Below are positions 1 through 8,726 of a stretch of DNA of 64,000 nucleotides, in pieces (position 1 is the first letter of the stretch; every line of letters begins with the position of its first letter). The stretch is from Stenotrophomonas rhizophila (lineage in GTDB: Bacteria; Pseudomonadota; Gammaproteobacteria; Xanthomonadales; Xanthomonadaceae): contig NZ_VDQT01000001.1 of the NCBI RefSeq assembly GCF_007667275.1, forward strand, positions 868,001-932,000, in the 5' to 3' direction. The notes under the pieces were generated by a model. The model saw only the letters and a list, made by a program, of their open reading frames with translations, ran no database searches and was not told the DNA's origin. The position numbers and the translations under genes were made by a program.

Positions 1-1059
1 GGCATCGTCCTCGCGCAGGGTGGCGTGGCCTACCTTGCGACCCTCGCGCGATTCCTTGCCGTAGTCGTGCCAATGGCCGCCGGGCTGCGCCAGCACGGCC
101 TCGGCATCGGGCATCTCGCCGATCCAGTTGAGCATGCAGGCATGCCCGAGCATGCGCGTATCGCCCAGCGGCAGGCCGAGCACCGCGCGCAGGTGGTTTT
201 CGAACTGCGAGGTTTCGCTGCCTTCGATGGTCCAGTGCCCGGAGTTGTGCACGCGCGGCGCCATTTCGTTGGCCAGCAGTTCGTCGCCGCGGCAGAACAG
301 TTCCAGCGCGAACACGCCCACGTAGTCCAGCCGCTCGGCCAGGGTCTGCGCGTAGCCGATGGCCGCCTCGTACTGCGCCGGCGCCAACCGGGCCGGCGCG
401 ACGCTGGCCGAGAGCACGCCATCGACGTGCCAGTTGCCGGTCACCGGCCAGGCGCGGAACTCACCGTCGATGCCGCGCACCGCGACCACGCTCACTTCGC
501 GCTCGAACGCGACGAAGCCTTCCAGGATCAGGCCGGTGCGCTCGACCTGGGCGCCCAGCGCCAACCAGGCCGCGTCGATGTCGGCGGCCGTGCGCAGGCG
601 GAACTGGCCCTTGCCGTCGTAGCCGAAACGGCGGGTCTTGAGGATGCACGGCAGGCCGAACGCGTCCACCTGGGCGGCGAGCTCGTCGCGGCTGCGGATA
701 TCGGCGAACGGCGGCAGCGGAATGCCCAGTTCGCGGAACAGGGTCTTCTCGCTCAGCCGATCCTGGGCCACCGACAGCGCATCCGGGTTGGGATACACCG
801 GCACCCGCTCGGCCAGGAAGCGGGCGCTGCGCGCCGGCACGTTCTCGAAATCGAAGGTCACCACGTCGACCCGCTCGGCGAACGCAGCCAGCGCTGCCTC
901 GTCCTCGAACGCGGCCACCTGCAGCGGCGCGAGCTGGCCCCCGCAGGCATCGGCGGCGGGGTCGAACAATTCAAAGCGCAGCCCCATCGGGGCACCGGCC
1001 AGGACCATCATGCGGGCGAGCTGGCCACCGCCCAGGATGCCAACGGTCTGCACGGTCAT
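1..1059 (-). CDS. purK: N5-carboxyaminoimidazole ribonucleotide synthase, C-terminus cut by window edge
   Basis: ATP-grasp enzyme of purine synthesis that makes N5-CAIR from AIR, bicarbonate and ATP; the product is passed to PurE. Read on the minus strand, the protein starts [18 protein letters not shown], the usual PurK dinucleotide-like N-terminus. It continues with the ATP-grasp core ([13 protein letters not shown]) and the carboxylate-binding part ([14 protein letters not shown]). 353 codons are present and the stop lies beyond base 1, so only the C-terminal end is missing. Its ATG overlaps the purE stop by 4 bp (ATGA), so the two genes are translationally coupled with purE first. Family assignment is firm. 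Confidence 0.95.
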   Translation of the reverse strand, partial: MTVQTVGILGGGQLARMMVLAGAPMGLRFELFDPAADACGGQLAPLQVAAFEDEAALAAFAERVDVVTFDFENVPARSARFLAERVPVYPNPDALSVAQDRLSEKTLFRELGIPLPPFADIRSRDELAAQVDAFGLPCILKTRRFGYDGKGQFRLRTAADIDAAWLALGAQVERTGLILEGFVAFEREVSVVAVRGIDGEFRAWPVTGNWHVDGVLSASVAPARLAPAQYEAAIGYAQTLAERLDYVGVFALELFCRGDELLANEMAPRVHNSGHWTIEGSETSQFENHLRAVLGLPLGDTRMLGHACMLNWIGEMPDAEAVLAQPGGHWHDYGKESREGRKVGHATLREDDA

Positions 1060-1559
1060 TGGCGCGGATCGTCGTGGGCCATGACGTCTTCGGTCTGGCG
1101 GGCGCGGAAGGCGTCCAGCGCCTGGCCGATGACCGCCTGTTCCGGGGCCAGCATGGCGGCGGCGAACAGCGCGGCGTTGGACGCGCCGGCGTTGCCGATG
1201 GCGAACGTGGCGACCGGGATGCCGGCCGGCATCTGCACGATCGACAACAGCGAATCCATGCCGTTCAGGGCCTTGGACTGCACCGGCACGCCCAGCACCG
1301 GCACGGCGGTCTTGGCCGCGATCATGCCCGGCAGGTGCGCGGCGCCGCCGGCGCCGGCGATGATGGCGCGCAGACCGCGCGGACCGGCCTGCTCGGCGTA
1401 GGTGAACAGCACGTCCGGGGTCCGGTGCGCCGATACCACTTTCACTTCGTAGGGAACACCGAGCGCGTCGAGCTTCTGCGCCGCGTGCTGCATGGTTTCC
1501 CAGTCGGAGCGGGAACCCATGACGATGCCGACGAGCGGCGCGGATTGGTTGGGGGTCAT
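1056..1559 (-). CDS. purE: N5-carboxyaminoimidazole ribonucleotide mutase
   Basis: Class I PurE, which converts N5-CAIR to CAIR in de novo purine synthesis. It is 167 aa, normal for the family. The phosphate-binding loop GSRSD is at residues 15-19 and the catalytic SAHRTP motif (His45) follows; the later [10 protein letters not shown] and PVLGVP motifs complete the fold. It is the first gene of a purE-purK operon (4-bp overlap). It is divergent from the Trm112-like gene at 1620, with 60 bp between them that hold a likely promoter. Confidence 0.97.
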   Translation of the reverse strand: MTPNQSAPLVGIVMGSRSDWETMQHAAQKLDALGVPYEVKVVSAHRTPDVLFTYAEQAGPRGLRAIIAGAGGAAHLPGMIAAKTAVPVLGVPVQSKALNGMDSLLSIVQMPAGIPVATFAIGNAGASNAALFAAAMLAPEQAVIGQALDAFRARQTEDVMAHDDPRQ

Positions 1560-1584
1560 TGGCCGTCACCTGCCTTAAAGACGT

Positions 1585-1612
1585 ATTCTAGCCGTCTTCC
1601 ACGCACGACGAA
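1585..1612 (-). promoter_or_regulatory. Putative sigma-70 promoter of purEK
   Basis: On the minus strand a TAGAAT -10 (1585-1590) is preceded by 16 bp and a weak TTCGTC -35 (1607-1612). It lies 26 bp before the purE ATG in the short divergent intergenic space. The -10 is good and the -35 is poor. No PurR-type palindrome was recognised. Confidence 0.4.
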
Positions 1613-1619
1613 GAGCCCC

Positions 1620-1889
1620 ATGGACCGCAAAGTCATCGACCGGCTGTGCTCGCCGCACACCCGCCAGCCCCTGTCCCTTCTCGACGCCAAGGGCCTGGAC
1701 GCGCTCAACAAGGCCATCGCCGCCGGCGGCGTGACCAAGGTCGGCGGCAGCCCGCAGTCGCAGCCGCTGCGCGAGGCGCTGCTGACCCGTGACCGCAAGG
1801 AGGTGTTCCGCGTGGACGACGGCATTGCGGTGCTGCTGCCGGAAGAAGCCATCGACACCGCCCAGATCGCCGATTTCCCGGAAAAATGA
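1620..1889 (+). CDS. Trm112-like (YcaR/UPF0434 type) small protein
   Basis: An 89-aa protein. The C-terminal half (FRVDDGIAVLLPEEAI) matches the conserved end of bacterial Trm112/UPF0434 proteins. The N-terminus keeps only one cysteine (Cys10, LCSPHTRQPL) where many relatives have a CPxC pair, so zinc binding by the usual site looks lost, as in other non-zinc members. Its ATG at 1620 follows purE divergently, and its stop overlaps the nadC start (ATGA). In other organisms Trm112 proteins are partners of methyltransferases; a role here is not visible. Confidence 0.8.
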   Translation: MDRKVIDRLCSPHTRQPLSLLDAKGLDALNKAIAAGGVTKVGGSPQSQPLREALLTRDRKEVFRVDDGIAVLLPEEAIDTAQIADFPEK

Positions 1890-2740
1890 GCCCGGCCCCG
1901 CTGACGCCCCCGGCCCCGGACCAGGTCCAGGCCGACGTGGCCCGCGCCCTGGCCGAGGATATCGGCAGCGGCGATGTCACCGCCGCCCTGCTGCCGGACC
2001 GTCCGGACCGCGCGTACCTGTTGTGCAAGCAGGATGCGGTGATTGCCGGCCGACCCTGGTTCGACGCCACCCACCGCGCCCTGGATCCGCAGGTGCGGAT
2101 CGAATGGCAGGTCGCCGAAGGCGATGCGGTGCGCGCCGGTACCGTGCTGGCCCTGCTGCACGGGCGCAACCGCAGCCTGGTCAGTGCTGAACGCACCTCG
2201 CTGAATTTCCTGCAGACACTGTCCGGCACCGCCACCACCACCGCCCGCTACGTGGCCGCCGTGGCGGGCACGGGCACGCGCATCCTGGACACCCGCAAGA
2301 CCCTGCCCGGGCTGCGCGTGGCGCAGAAATACGCGGTGCGTTGCGGCGGCGGTGATAACCACCGCCTGGGTCTGTTCGACACGGTGATGCTGAAGGAAAA
2401 CCACATCCGCGCCGCCGGTTCGCTGACCGCTGCGGTCAACGCCGCACGCGCGCAGTGGCCCCGGCTGCCGCTGGTGGTGGAAGTGGAGGACCTGGACCAG
2501 CTGCGCGAGGCGCTGGCGGTGGGCTGCGACCGCATCCTGATCGATGATTTCGATGCGGCCACGCGCCGCGAGGCGGTGCGCATCGCGGCCGGCCGCATTC
2601 CGCTGGAGGTATCCGGCAGCGTGGACCTGACCGGTCTTCGCGCGATTGCCGAAGACGGGGTGGACTGCATCTCGATCGGGGGCCTGACCAAGCATGTGCA
2701 GGCGATCGATCTTTCGCTGAAGCTGGGCGACCCGCCCTGA
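1886..2740 (+). CDS. nadC: Nicotinate-nucleotide pyrophosphorylase (carboxylating)
   Basis: Quinolinate phosphoribosyltransferase, which makes nicotinate mononucleotide from quinolinate and PRPP in de novo NAD synthesis. It is 284 aa. The N-terminal domain carries SAERTSLNFLQTLSG. The catalytic barrel has the RKTLPGLR and KYAVRCGGGDNHR motifs and the LKENH segment, all hallmarks of NadC. The ATG overlaps the stop of the Trm112-like gene by 4 bp, which suggests coupling. Confidence 0.97.
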   Translation: MSPAPLTPPAPDQVQADVARALAEDIGSGDVTAALLPDRPDRAYLLCKQDAVIAGRPWFDATHRALDPQVRIEWQVAEGDAVRAGTVLALLHGRNRSLVSAERTSLNFLQTLSGTATTTARYVAAVAGTGTRILDTRKTLPGLRVAQKYAVRCGGGDNHRLGLFDTVMLKENHIRAAGSLTAAVNAARAQWPRLPLVVEVEDLDQLREALAVGCDRILIDDFDAATRREAVRIAAGRIPLEVSGSVDLTGLRAIAEDGVDCISIGGLTKHVQAIDLSLKLGDPP

Positions 2741-2743
2741 TCG

Positions 2744-2858
2744 GGTACCGACCAACGGTCGGTACCTACCCTTCGTACCGACCAACGGTCGGTACCTACC
2801 ATCGGTCCCGAACAACGGTCGGCGGCTGGCCCGGTAGCGCACGACCGTTGGTCGTGCG
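2744..2858. repeat. Cluster of three GTAG-headed palindromic repeats
   Basis: Two copies on the minus strand (2744-2769 and 2775-2799, core GACCAACGGTC ending in CTAC) and one on the plus strand (2833-2858, starting GTAG, core GACCGTTGGTC). They follow nadC and fit the SMAG type of short REP-like repeat. Confidence 0.85.
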
Positions 2859-2934
2859 CCGGCGCACCGCTGCCTTCACGGGCTTCCCCTACCGGCTCTG
2901 CGACGCTTCCCCTGCCCTCACCCGGAGTGCGTGG

Positions 2935-4032
2935 ATGCGCCCCCTGCCCCTGCTTGCCTGTCTCTCGCCCCTTGCCCTGATGCTCCCGGGCGCCGCCGCC
3001 GCCGCCGAAGTCTGTGACATCCCGCCGCGCTACGGCCTGAGCCCGCTCGCCATGAGCATCGTGCGCACTGCGTGCAACGAGCATCGGCTGTGGTACCGCC
3101 CCTTCATCGACGGCGACGGCCGCGCCGCCAACCTGGGCGTGAGCGAGGCCGAGCGCGAGTACCTGTCCGACGATGGCATGCCCGCGTGGCAACGCGTGGT
3201 GGCGTACTGGCGCGACAGCGGCACCCTGGGGCCGATGGGCAGCCAGCCGGGCGCAACCAGCTGCATGGAGCCGTTCGGCACGCGCTACACGGACAGCGAC
3301 TGCCGGGCCTTCCTGATCGACAACCCGTGGTCGGCCGCTTTCATCTCCTGGGTTATGAGTCGTGCCGGGGTACCCGGCTTCACCCGTTCGCCGCGCCACA
3401 TCGACTACATCCGCGCCGCTTACCAGAACACCGGCCCCTACCGGATGACCGATCCCGCGCAGGAAAAGCCCGCGCCCGGCGACCTGCTGTGCTATCTCCG
3501 CGGGCGGAGCGAATCGCTGAGTTACGCCGGGCTGGTGCAACAGCTCAGCGGCGGCACGGTGGCGAACTGGAAGTCGCACTGCGAGGTGGTGATCGCGGCC
3601 AACATGGGCGGCGACCACACCCTGTACCTGATCGGCGGCAACGTCATGAACACGGTGGCGATGCGCAAGCTGTCGCTGGACCGCAGCGGCCGCATCCAGT
3701 TGCCGCCGGCCCCGTCCAACGACCCCTACGACATCGGCTGCACCCCCGGACGCGAAGACGAGTGCAACTTCAACCGGCAGGACTGGGCCGCGCTGCTGAA
3801 GCTGGTGGCGACCACGTCGGTCGGACCGACGTCCAGCTACACGCCCGCCCCTCCGCCTACGCCGGCCACCGGCCTGCCACCGGCACCGGCACCGGCCCAG
3901 CCGGGTGTGCCGGCTGCCGCTCCGCAGCAGAAGCCCACGTTCCCGCGTGTTGTCCCGCCGCGCCCCGTGCAGCCGCAGCCGACTCCCCCACAACAACCGC
4001 CGGCGCAGAAACAGGACGGGTCGCCGGCTTGA
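2935..4032 (+). CDS. DUF2272-domain exported protein
   Basis: A 365-aa protein. The chosen ATG at 2935 gives a clean Sec signal (MRPLPLLACL to GAAAAAEVC); an upstream in-frame start at 2848 would add 29 residues read out of a repeat. The mature part contains NPWSAAFISWVMSRAGV and later KPAPGDLLCYLRG, typical of DUF2272, a family with a papain/CHAP-like layout. From about residue 285 the protein becomes a proline/alanine/glutamine-rich tail, likely unstructured. Function is unknown; a periplasmic or cell-wall role is inferred from the signal peptide and fold only. Confidence 0.8.
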   Translation: MRPLPLLACLSPLALMLPGAAAAAEVCDIPPRYGLSPLAMSIVRTACNEHRLWYRPFIDGDGRAANLGVSEAEREYLSDDGMPAWQRVVAYWRDSGTLGPMGSQPGATSCMEPFGTRYTDSDCRAFLIDNPWSAAFISWVMSRAGVPGFTRSPRHIDYIRAAYQNTGPYRMTDPAQEKPAPGDLLCYLRGRSESLSYAGLVQQLSGGTVANWKSHCEVVIAANMGGDHTLYLIGGNVMNTVAMRKLSLDRSGRIQLPPAPSNDPYDIGCTPGREDECNFNRQDWAALLKLVATTSVGPTSSYTPAPPPTPATGLPPAPAPAQPGVPAAAPQQKPTFPRVVPPRPVQPQPTPPQQPPAQKQDGSPA

Positions 4033-4093
4033 TCCGGCGCCGGTTCGTCGCCATCTTGGTGGTTCCTGATTCCAATTCCGCACCGAGCCGCCG

Positions 4094-4450
4094 ATGCCCA
4101 GTCTTATCCTGTTGATGATTGCCGGCGCGTTCGCCTACGCCTTCTGGAATTCGTCGCGCGCGGCGGCCGAGCGCGCCATCGAGCTGGGCCGCAATGCCTG
4201 CCGCGCCGCCGATGTGCAGTGGCTGGACCAGGCCGTGCACGCCAGCAGCCTGCGCGTGTGCCGCAAGGAGAATGGCTGGCTGGGCTGGGAGCGCACTTAC
4301 CGCTTCGAGTATTCGCACGATGGCATCGACCGCCACACCGGGCGCATGGTGCTGCGGGGCGACCAGCTGGTGGCGTTCGTGGGACCGTCCGCGGCGCGGA
4401 TCAGTGAAATCCGGCGTGGGGTGGATACGCGCGGGGCCGAGGATGTGTGA
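4094..4450 (+). CDS. DUF3301-domain protein, membrane-anchored
   Basis: A 118-aa protein with one N-terminal membrane segment (about residues 3-18) and a soluble domain with NACRAADVQWLDQ, WLGWERTYRFEYS and GDQLVAF, the usual order of motifs in DUF3301. It lies 61 bp after the DUF2272 gene on the same strand. No function is known for the family. Confidence 0.8.
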   Translation: MPSLILLMIAGAFAYAFWNSSRAAAERAIELGRNACRAADVQWLDQAVHASSLRVCRKENGWLGWERTYRFEYSHDGIDRHTGRMVLRGDQLVAFVGPSAARISEIRRGVDTRGAEDV

Positions 4451-4456
4451 CCTCGA

Positions 4457-4481
4457 GTGCCGACCAACGGTCGGCACCTAC
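4457..4481 (-). repeat. GTAG-headed palindromic repeat
   Basis: A single copy with core GACCAACGGTC and a terminal CTAC (GTAG on the minus strand). It sits between the convergent DUF3301 and sspB genes. Confidence 0.8.
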
Positions 4482-4494
4482 CCGCTGATGTCTG

Positions 4495-4935
4495 TTACTT
4501 GACCACCCGCAGGTGCGGGCGTCCGCTGGGCTTGGGCGGGGTATCGTCCGGCGTCGGCGTGTCGTCCGGCGGCACGCCATCGTCCGCGCTCGGCTCGTGG
4601 CCGGGGATGTCATCGGGCAACGCCATGCCCTGCCCGGTCTCGCGGGCGTACACGGCCAGCACGGCCGAGATCGGCACCTGCACCGGGTAGCTGGTGCCGG
4701 AAAAACGGGCCGAGAAACTCACGGTGTCGTTGTCGATGTGTAGCCGCACCACCGCACGCTCGGCGATGTTGAGCACGACCCGGCCGTCCTTGATCGCGCT
4801 CGGCGGCACCTGAACGCCGGGCATGCCGGCATCCACCAGGATGTGCGGGGTCAGGTCGTTGTCGTTGATCCATTCCACCAATGCCCGCAACAGGTACGGG
4901 CGGTGGCTGGTCATGCGGAAAGTGTCTTCAGTCAT
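4495..4935 (-). CDS. sspB: ClpXP protease specificity-enhancing factor
   Basis: Adaptor that binds the ssrA tag and delivers tagged proteins to ClpXP. It is 146 aa from the ATG at 4935; a second ATG at 4914 (MTSHRPYLL) is also possible. The substrate-binding domain has HRPYLLRALVEWI, TPHILVDA and FSARFSG. A proline/aspartate-rich linker follows, and the C-terminus ends RPHLRVVK, the ClpX-binding (XB) tail known from E. coli SspB. It lies downstream of sspA, as in many Proteobacteria. Confidence 0.93.
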   Translation of the reverse strand: MTEDTFRMTSHRPYLLRALVEWINDNDLTPHILVDAGMPGVQVPPSAIKDGRVVLNIAERAVVRLHIDNDTVSFSARFSGTSYPVQVPISAVLAVYARETGQGMALPDDIPGHEPSADDGVPPDDTPTPDDTPPKPSGRPHLRVVK

Positions 4936-5059
4936 TATGGGGCGCCGCGGAAAGGTGACGGCTCTGGATTCTGGTTGCCTGCCGCCAGTGTACGCGCCCA
5001 CCCGTGCAGCGGTCAGCATGCACGGTGCGTGCGTATGGCGTGGGTGCAGCGACGCCGTG

Positions 5060-5695
5060 TCAGGCCGGCAGGTCGCGCAGCTTCTTTTCCTGGTCGGTCA
5101 GGCTGCGGATGAAGCCGGGGTGGCGGAAGATGCGGTTGCCGTAGTCCTCGATCGACTTGCCGTCCTTGGGCAGCGGCACGTCCAGCGACTGCAGGCGCCA
5201 GATGATCGGCGCCATGGCGCAATCGGCCAGGCTCATTTCCGGGTTGAGGAAGAATTTGCTGGCCTTGAACAGCGGTACGGCGCTGGTCAGCAGTTCCTTC
5301 AGGCGCTTGCGACCGGCTTCGGCCTGGGTCTTGTTGCCGAGCTGGATCGCCTGCACCTGCGGCACCCAGTCGTGCTCGATGCGCAGCATCGCCAGGCGGA
5401 TGCGCGCGCGCGACAGCGGATCGACCGGCATCAGCGGCGGGTGCGGGTAACGCTCGTCGAGGTACTCGCTGACCACCGAGGCCGCATACAGCACCAGTTC
5501 CCGCTCCACCAGGGTCGGCACGGAGTGGTACGGATTGAGGTCGATCAGGTCCTCGGGCGGATTCTGCGGATCGACCGGGACGAAATCATAGGTAACGCCT
5601 TTGGCGGCAAGCACCAGGCGCACGCGATGGCACAGCACGTCGTCGTTCGAGGAAAACAGCGTCAGGGTATTCCGCATGCGTACGCTCGCCGCCAT
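5060..5695 (-). CDS. sspA: Stringent starvation protein A
   Basis: GST-fold RNA polymerase-associated protein, 211 aa. The start at 5695 is chosen because a GGAGAG ribosome site lies just upstream; a longer reading frame adds only basic residues. The thioredoxin-like part reads TLFSSNDDVLCHRVRLVLA and NPYHSVPTLVERE, and the helical domain carries RARIRLAMLRIEHDW. The family acts in starvation responses and phage promoter control. It is followed by sspB after a gap of about 124 bp. Confidence 0.92.
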   Translation of the reverse strand: MAASVRMRNTLTLFSSNDDVLCHRVRLVLAAKGVTYDFVPVDPQNPPEDLIDLNPYHSVPTLVERELVLYAASVVSEYLDERYPHPPLMPVDPLSRARIRLAMLRIEHDWVPQVQAIQLGNKTQAEAGRKRLKELLTSAVPLFKASKFFLNPEMSLADCAMAPIIWRLQSLDVPLPKDGKSIEDYGNRIFRHPGFIRSLTDQEKKLRDLPA

Positions 5696-5805
5696 CAAAG
5701 GCTCTCCAGCAGTCGATATCCGTCGACTGCGTCGGCGCCGCCGGCCCATTGCCGACAGTCGTCACAGTACCCGAGTGTGCAACTGCCCATCACAAAAGCC
5801 AATAG

Positions 5806-5833
5806 GCCGATCGATGTAGGCACATCGATCGGC
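5806..5833 (-). terminator. Hairpin after petC, likely terminator
   Basis: A perfect 12-bp stem (GCCGATCGATGT and its complement) with a 4-base loop lies just past the petC stop. In the minus direction it is followed by CTATTGGCTTTTG, a weak U-tract. Confidence 0.55.
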
Positions 5834-5851
5834 AATGCCAATCGCACGGAC

Positions 5852-6598
5852 TCAGTGCACGTCCTTCCAGTACTCCTTTTTCAGCAGGTACGCCAGGAAG
5901 GTCAGCAGGGCCAGGAACAGAACCACCCACACGCCCAGCTGCTGCCGCTTCAACGCGGCCGGCTCGCCGGCGTATTCGAGGAAGTTGGTGATGTCGCGCA
6001 CCGCCTGGTCGTACTGGCCCGGATCGAGGGTCCCGGGCTGGACCAGTTTCAGGCCGGTCACCGGTGCATCGGCGCCTGCCGCTTCGGGCTTGCCCAGCAC
6101 CGCGTGCTGCAGGCCCTGCATTTCCCATAACGGGTTGGGCATGGACGCGTTCGGGAACAGCGCGTTGTTCCAGCCCAGCGGCCGGCTGGTGTCGAGGTAG
6201 AACGACTTCAGGTAGGTGTAGACCCAGTCGCTGCCCCGCACCCGCGAGATCAGGCTCAGGTCCGGCGGCATCTTGCCGAACCACTTCTCGGCCTGGTCGT
6301 GCGGCATCGTCACCGGGACCGGTTCGCCGATCGGCACGCCGGTGAAGTTGAGGTTGTTCATGACCTCTTCTTCGCTCAGCCCCAGGTCCTGCGCCATGCG
6401 CGAATAGCGCAGGTACTTCAGCGCATGGCAGCCGGAGCAGTAGTTCATGTAGAGCTGCGCACCCCGCTGCAGCGAGGCGCGGTCGCCCAGGTCGTTGCCG
6501 GCCTGCAGGGTCTTGCCGCCTTCGGCGGCACCGGCCACGGTGCTGGCCAGCAGCAGGGCGGCCGCGCAGGCCAGCCGGACAATCCAGTGGTCAGTCAT
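5852..6598 (-). CDS. petC: Cytochrome c1 of the bc1 complex
   Basis: Periplasmic haem-bearing subunit of ubiquinol-cytochrome c reductase, 248 aa. It has a signal peptide (to about residue 24), one CSGCH haem-attachment site near residue 54, the MPPDLSLI segment typical of c1, and a C-terminal membrane anchor (VVLFLALLTFLAYLL). The start overlaps the petB stop by 8 bp. It is the last gene of petABC and is followed by a hairpin. Confidence 0.96.
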   Translation of the reverse strand: MTDHWIVRLACAAALLLASTVAGAAEGGKTLQAGNDLGDRASLQRGAQLYMNYCSGCHALKYLRYSRMAQDLGLSEEEVMNNLNFTGVPIGEPVPVTMPHDQAEKWFGKMPPDLSLISRVRGSDWVYTYLKSFYLDTSRPLGWNNALFPNASMPNPLWEMQGLQHAVLGKPEAAGADAPVTGLKLVQPGTLDPGQYDQAVRDITNFLEYAGEPAALKRQQLGVWVVLFLALLTFLAYLLKKEYWKDVH

Positions 6599-7850
6599 GC
6601 GTGGTCACCCGGTCCGGTACCGGCTTGGTCCTGTCCAGCTTGGTCCATATCGGCATGGTGATGAAGAAGGCGAAGTAGAGGAAGGTCAGCACGCGCCCGA
6701 CGTAGGTTTCATGCGCGTCGGTACCGGGGCCCGAACCAATCACCCCGAGCCAGATGAAGCACACCGCGAACATGCCCAGCAGACCCTTCGACAGCAGGCC
6801 GCGGTAGCGGTAGGACTTGACCCGTGCGCGGTCCAGCCAGGGCACCAGGAACAGGATCGCGATCGCCGAGAACATCACGATCACGCCGCCCAGTTTGTTG
6901 GGCACCACGCGCAACATCGCGTAGTACGGCGTGTAGTACCACACCGGCTTGATGTGCTCGGGCGTGACCAGGCGGTTGGCCTCGGTGAAGTTGTCGTGTT
7001 CCAGGAACAGCCCGCCGAAGCCCGGCGCGAAAAAGATGATGAACGCGGCCAGGACCAGCAGGAAACCGGCACCCACGCCGTCCTTGAGCGTGTAGTACGG
7101 ATGGAACGGAATGCCATCGGTGGGCGCGGTGGCCGACCAGCGGTTGCCCTTCGGCCCCTTCTTGATCTCGACACCGTCCGGGTTGTTGGAACCCACTTCA
7201 TGCAGCGCCCCCAGGTGCAGTACCACCAGCAGCAGCAGCACCAGCGGCAGCGCGATCACGTGCAGGGCGAAGAAGCGGTTGAGGGTGGCGTCGCTGGGCA
7301 GGTAGTCGCCCATGATCCATTCGGTGAGCCCGTTGCCGATCACCGGAATGGCGCCGAACAGCGAGATGATCACCTTCGCGCCCCAGAACGACATCTGTCC
7401 CCACGGCAGCACGTAGCCCATGAACGCTTCGGCCATCAGCACCAGGTAGATCAGCATGCCCAGGATCCAGACCAGCTCGCGCGGCTTCTGGTAGCTGCCG
7501 TACATCAGGCCGCGGAACATGTGCAGGTAGACCACGATGAAGAAAAGCGAGGCCCCGGTGGAGTGCATGTAGCGGATCAGCCAGCCCCACTCGACGTCGC
7601 GCATGATGTACTCGACCGAGGCGAACGCTTCGGCAGCGCTGGTCTTGTAATGCATGGTGAGGAAGATGCCGGTCACGATCTGGTTGACCAGGATCAGCAG
7701 GGCCAGCGAACCGAAGTAGTACCAGAGGTTGAAGTTCTTCGGCGCGTAGTACTCGCTCACGTGCTTGCGGTACACCGGCATCAACCCGGGCGCGCGGGCG
7801 TTGACCCAGTCGGCGACGCCGGTGGCGGTACGGGAAAGGATGTTGGCCAT
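6591..7850 (-). CDS. petB: Cytochrome b of the bc1 complex
   Basis: Integral membrane subunit with the two b haems and the quinol sites, 419 aa. It carries the paired histidines in the MHSTGASLFFIVVYLHMFRG region and in FALHVIALPL, and the VLPWGQMSFWGA and GDYLPSDAT loops. The gene starts 2 bp after the petA stop and overlaps petC. Confidence 0.97.
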   Translation of the reverse strand: MANILSRTATGVADWVNARAPGLMPVYRKHVSEYYAPKNFNLWYYFGSLALLILVNQIVTGIFLTMHYKTSAAEAFASVEYIMRDVEWGWLIRYMHSTGASLFFIVVYLHMFRGLMYGSYQKPRELVWILGMLIYLVLMAEAFMGYVLPWGQMSFWGAKVIISLFGAIPVIGNGLTEWIMGDYLPSDATLNRFFALHVIALPLVLLLLVVLHLGALHEVGSNNPDGVEIKKGPKGNRWSATAPTDGIPFHPYYTLKDGVGAGFLLVLAAFIIFFAPGFGGLFLEHDNFTEANRLVTPEHIKPVWYYTPYYAMLRVVPNKLGGVIVMFSAIAILFLVPWLDRARVKSYRYRGLLSKGLLGMFAVCFIWLGVIGSGPGTDAHETYVGRVLTFLYFAFFITMPIWTKLDRTKPVPDRVTTHD

Positions 7851-7852
7851 GA

Positions 7853-8473
7853 TCAGGCTGCCCCCTGCGGATCGACGCCGATGATGATGGTGCTGTCATC
7901 CTGGTAATGGTGCGGCGGCACCAGCAGGTTGATCGGCGCCGGAACGCCATCGAAGACGCGCCCGGACATGTCGAACCGGGACTTGTGGCAGGGGCAGAAG
8001 TAGCCGCCCTTCCATTCCGGGTCGTAAGGCTCGGGGCGGATCTCGGCCACCATCTCGGGCGAGCAGCCCAGGTGCGTGCACAGCCCGACCAGGACCGAGA
8101 CCTCGGCCTTGATCGAACGGAATTCGGGGTTCTGCTTGAGGACGTAGGCCGGCTGCTGGTCGGCGACCTTGGACTCGGGATCCCTCAGGCGCCCATCCAG
8201 ACTGGGCAGTGCCTCGAGGATCGCCTTGGAGCGCCTGACGATCCAGATCGGCTGGCCACGCCACTCCATGACCAGTCGCTGGCCTTCCTGCAACGCGCTG
8301 ATGTCGGCGGTCACGGGCGCACCGGCCAGCTTGGCGCGGGCACTGGGATTCCAGGACTTGATGAACGGAACTGCTGCGAAACCGACGCCGACCGCTCCCA
8401 CCACTGCAGTGGTTGCTGAAAGAAATCGTCGACGTCCAGTGTTGACTGGATCGTTTACCCCATCGTTGGCCAT
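7853..8473 (-). CDS. petA: Rieske iron-sulfur subunit of the bc1 complex
   Basis: 206 aa. A twin-arginine motif (RRRFLS, residues 14-19) precedes the single membrane helix, as in other Tat-exported Rieske proteins. The [2Fe-2S] ligands are visible in CTHLGC and CPCHKS. The start at 8473 has a GGAG site upstream; readings that begin further upstream come from a repeat. First gene of petABC. Confidence 0.96.
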   Translation of the reverse strand: MANDGVNDPVNTGRRRFLSATTAVVGAVGVGFAAVPFIKSWNPSARAKLAGAPVTADISALQEGQRLVMEWRGQPIWIVRRSKAILEALPSLDGRLRDPESKVADQQPAYVLKQNPEFRSIKAEVSVLVGLCTHLGCSPEMVAEIRPEPYDPEWKGGYFCPCHKSRFDMSGRVFDGVPAPINLLVPPHHYQDDSTIIIGVDPQGAA

Positions 8474-8552
8474 CCGGCACTCCGATATTGATTTAGGTAG
8501 CTTGAGGCTGCCAGCAGACCGGTGGGGGCCAGTCCACAATGAATCCTGATCG

Positions 8553-8582
8553 ACTATAGCGGAACCTGACTCGGCGACACAA
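8553..8582 (-). promoter_or_regulatory. Sigma-70-type promoter of petABC
   Basis: On the minus strand TTGTGT (8577-8582), an 18-bp spacer and TATAGT (8553-8558) form a good vegetative promoter, about 80 bp before the petA ATG. Confidence 0.6.
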
Positions 8583-8600
8583 TGGTGGTGAGAGCACGAG

Positions 8601-8697
8601 GGCCGGCCAACGGCCGGCGCTACCAAGGCATCGCCGAAATTGATCGAACCGGCCCACGGCCAGCGTCGACGTCGGTAGCGCCGGCCGTTGGCCGGCC
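8601..8697. repeat. Inverted pair of GTAG-headed repeats
   Basis: Copies at 8601-8623 (minus) and 8675-8697 (plus), both with core GGCCGGCCAACGGCCGGC or its complement. They face each other across 51 bp between the petA promoter and the lytic transglycosylase gene, so a transcript could fold into one long stem. Confidence 0.85.
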
Positions 8698-8726
8698 TTC
8701 GCAATGCGGCCGAACGCGTGTGGGTA

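Noticed and set aside
6495..7907. Long plus-strand frame opposite petB
   Set aside because: Shadow of cytochrome b; composition is typical of antisense frames.
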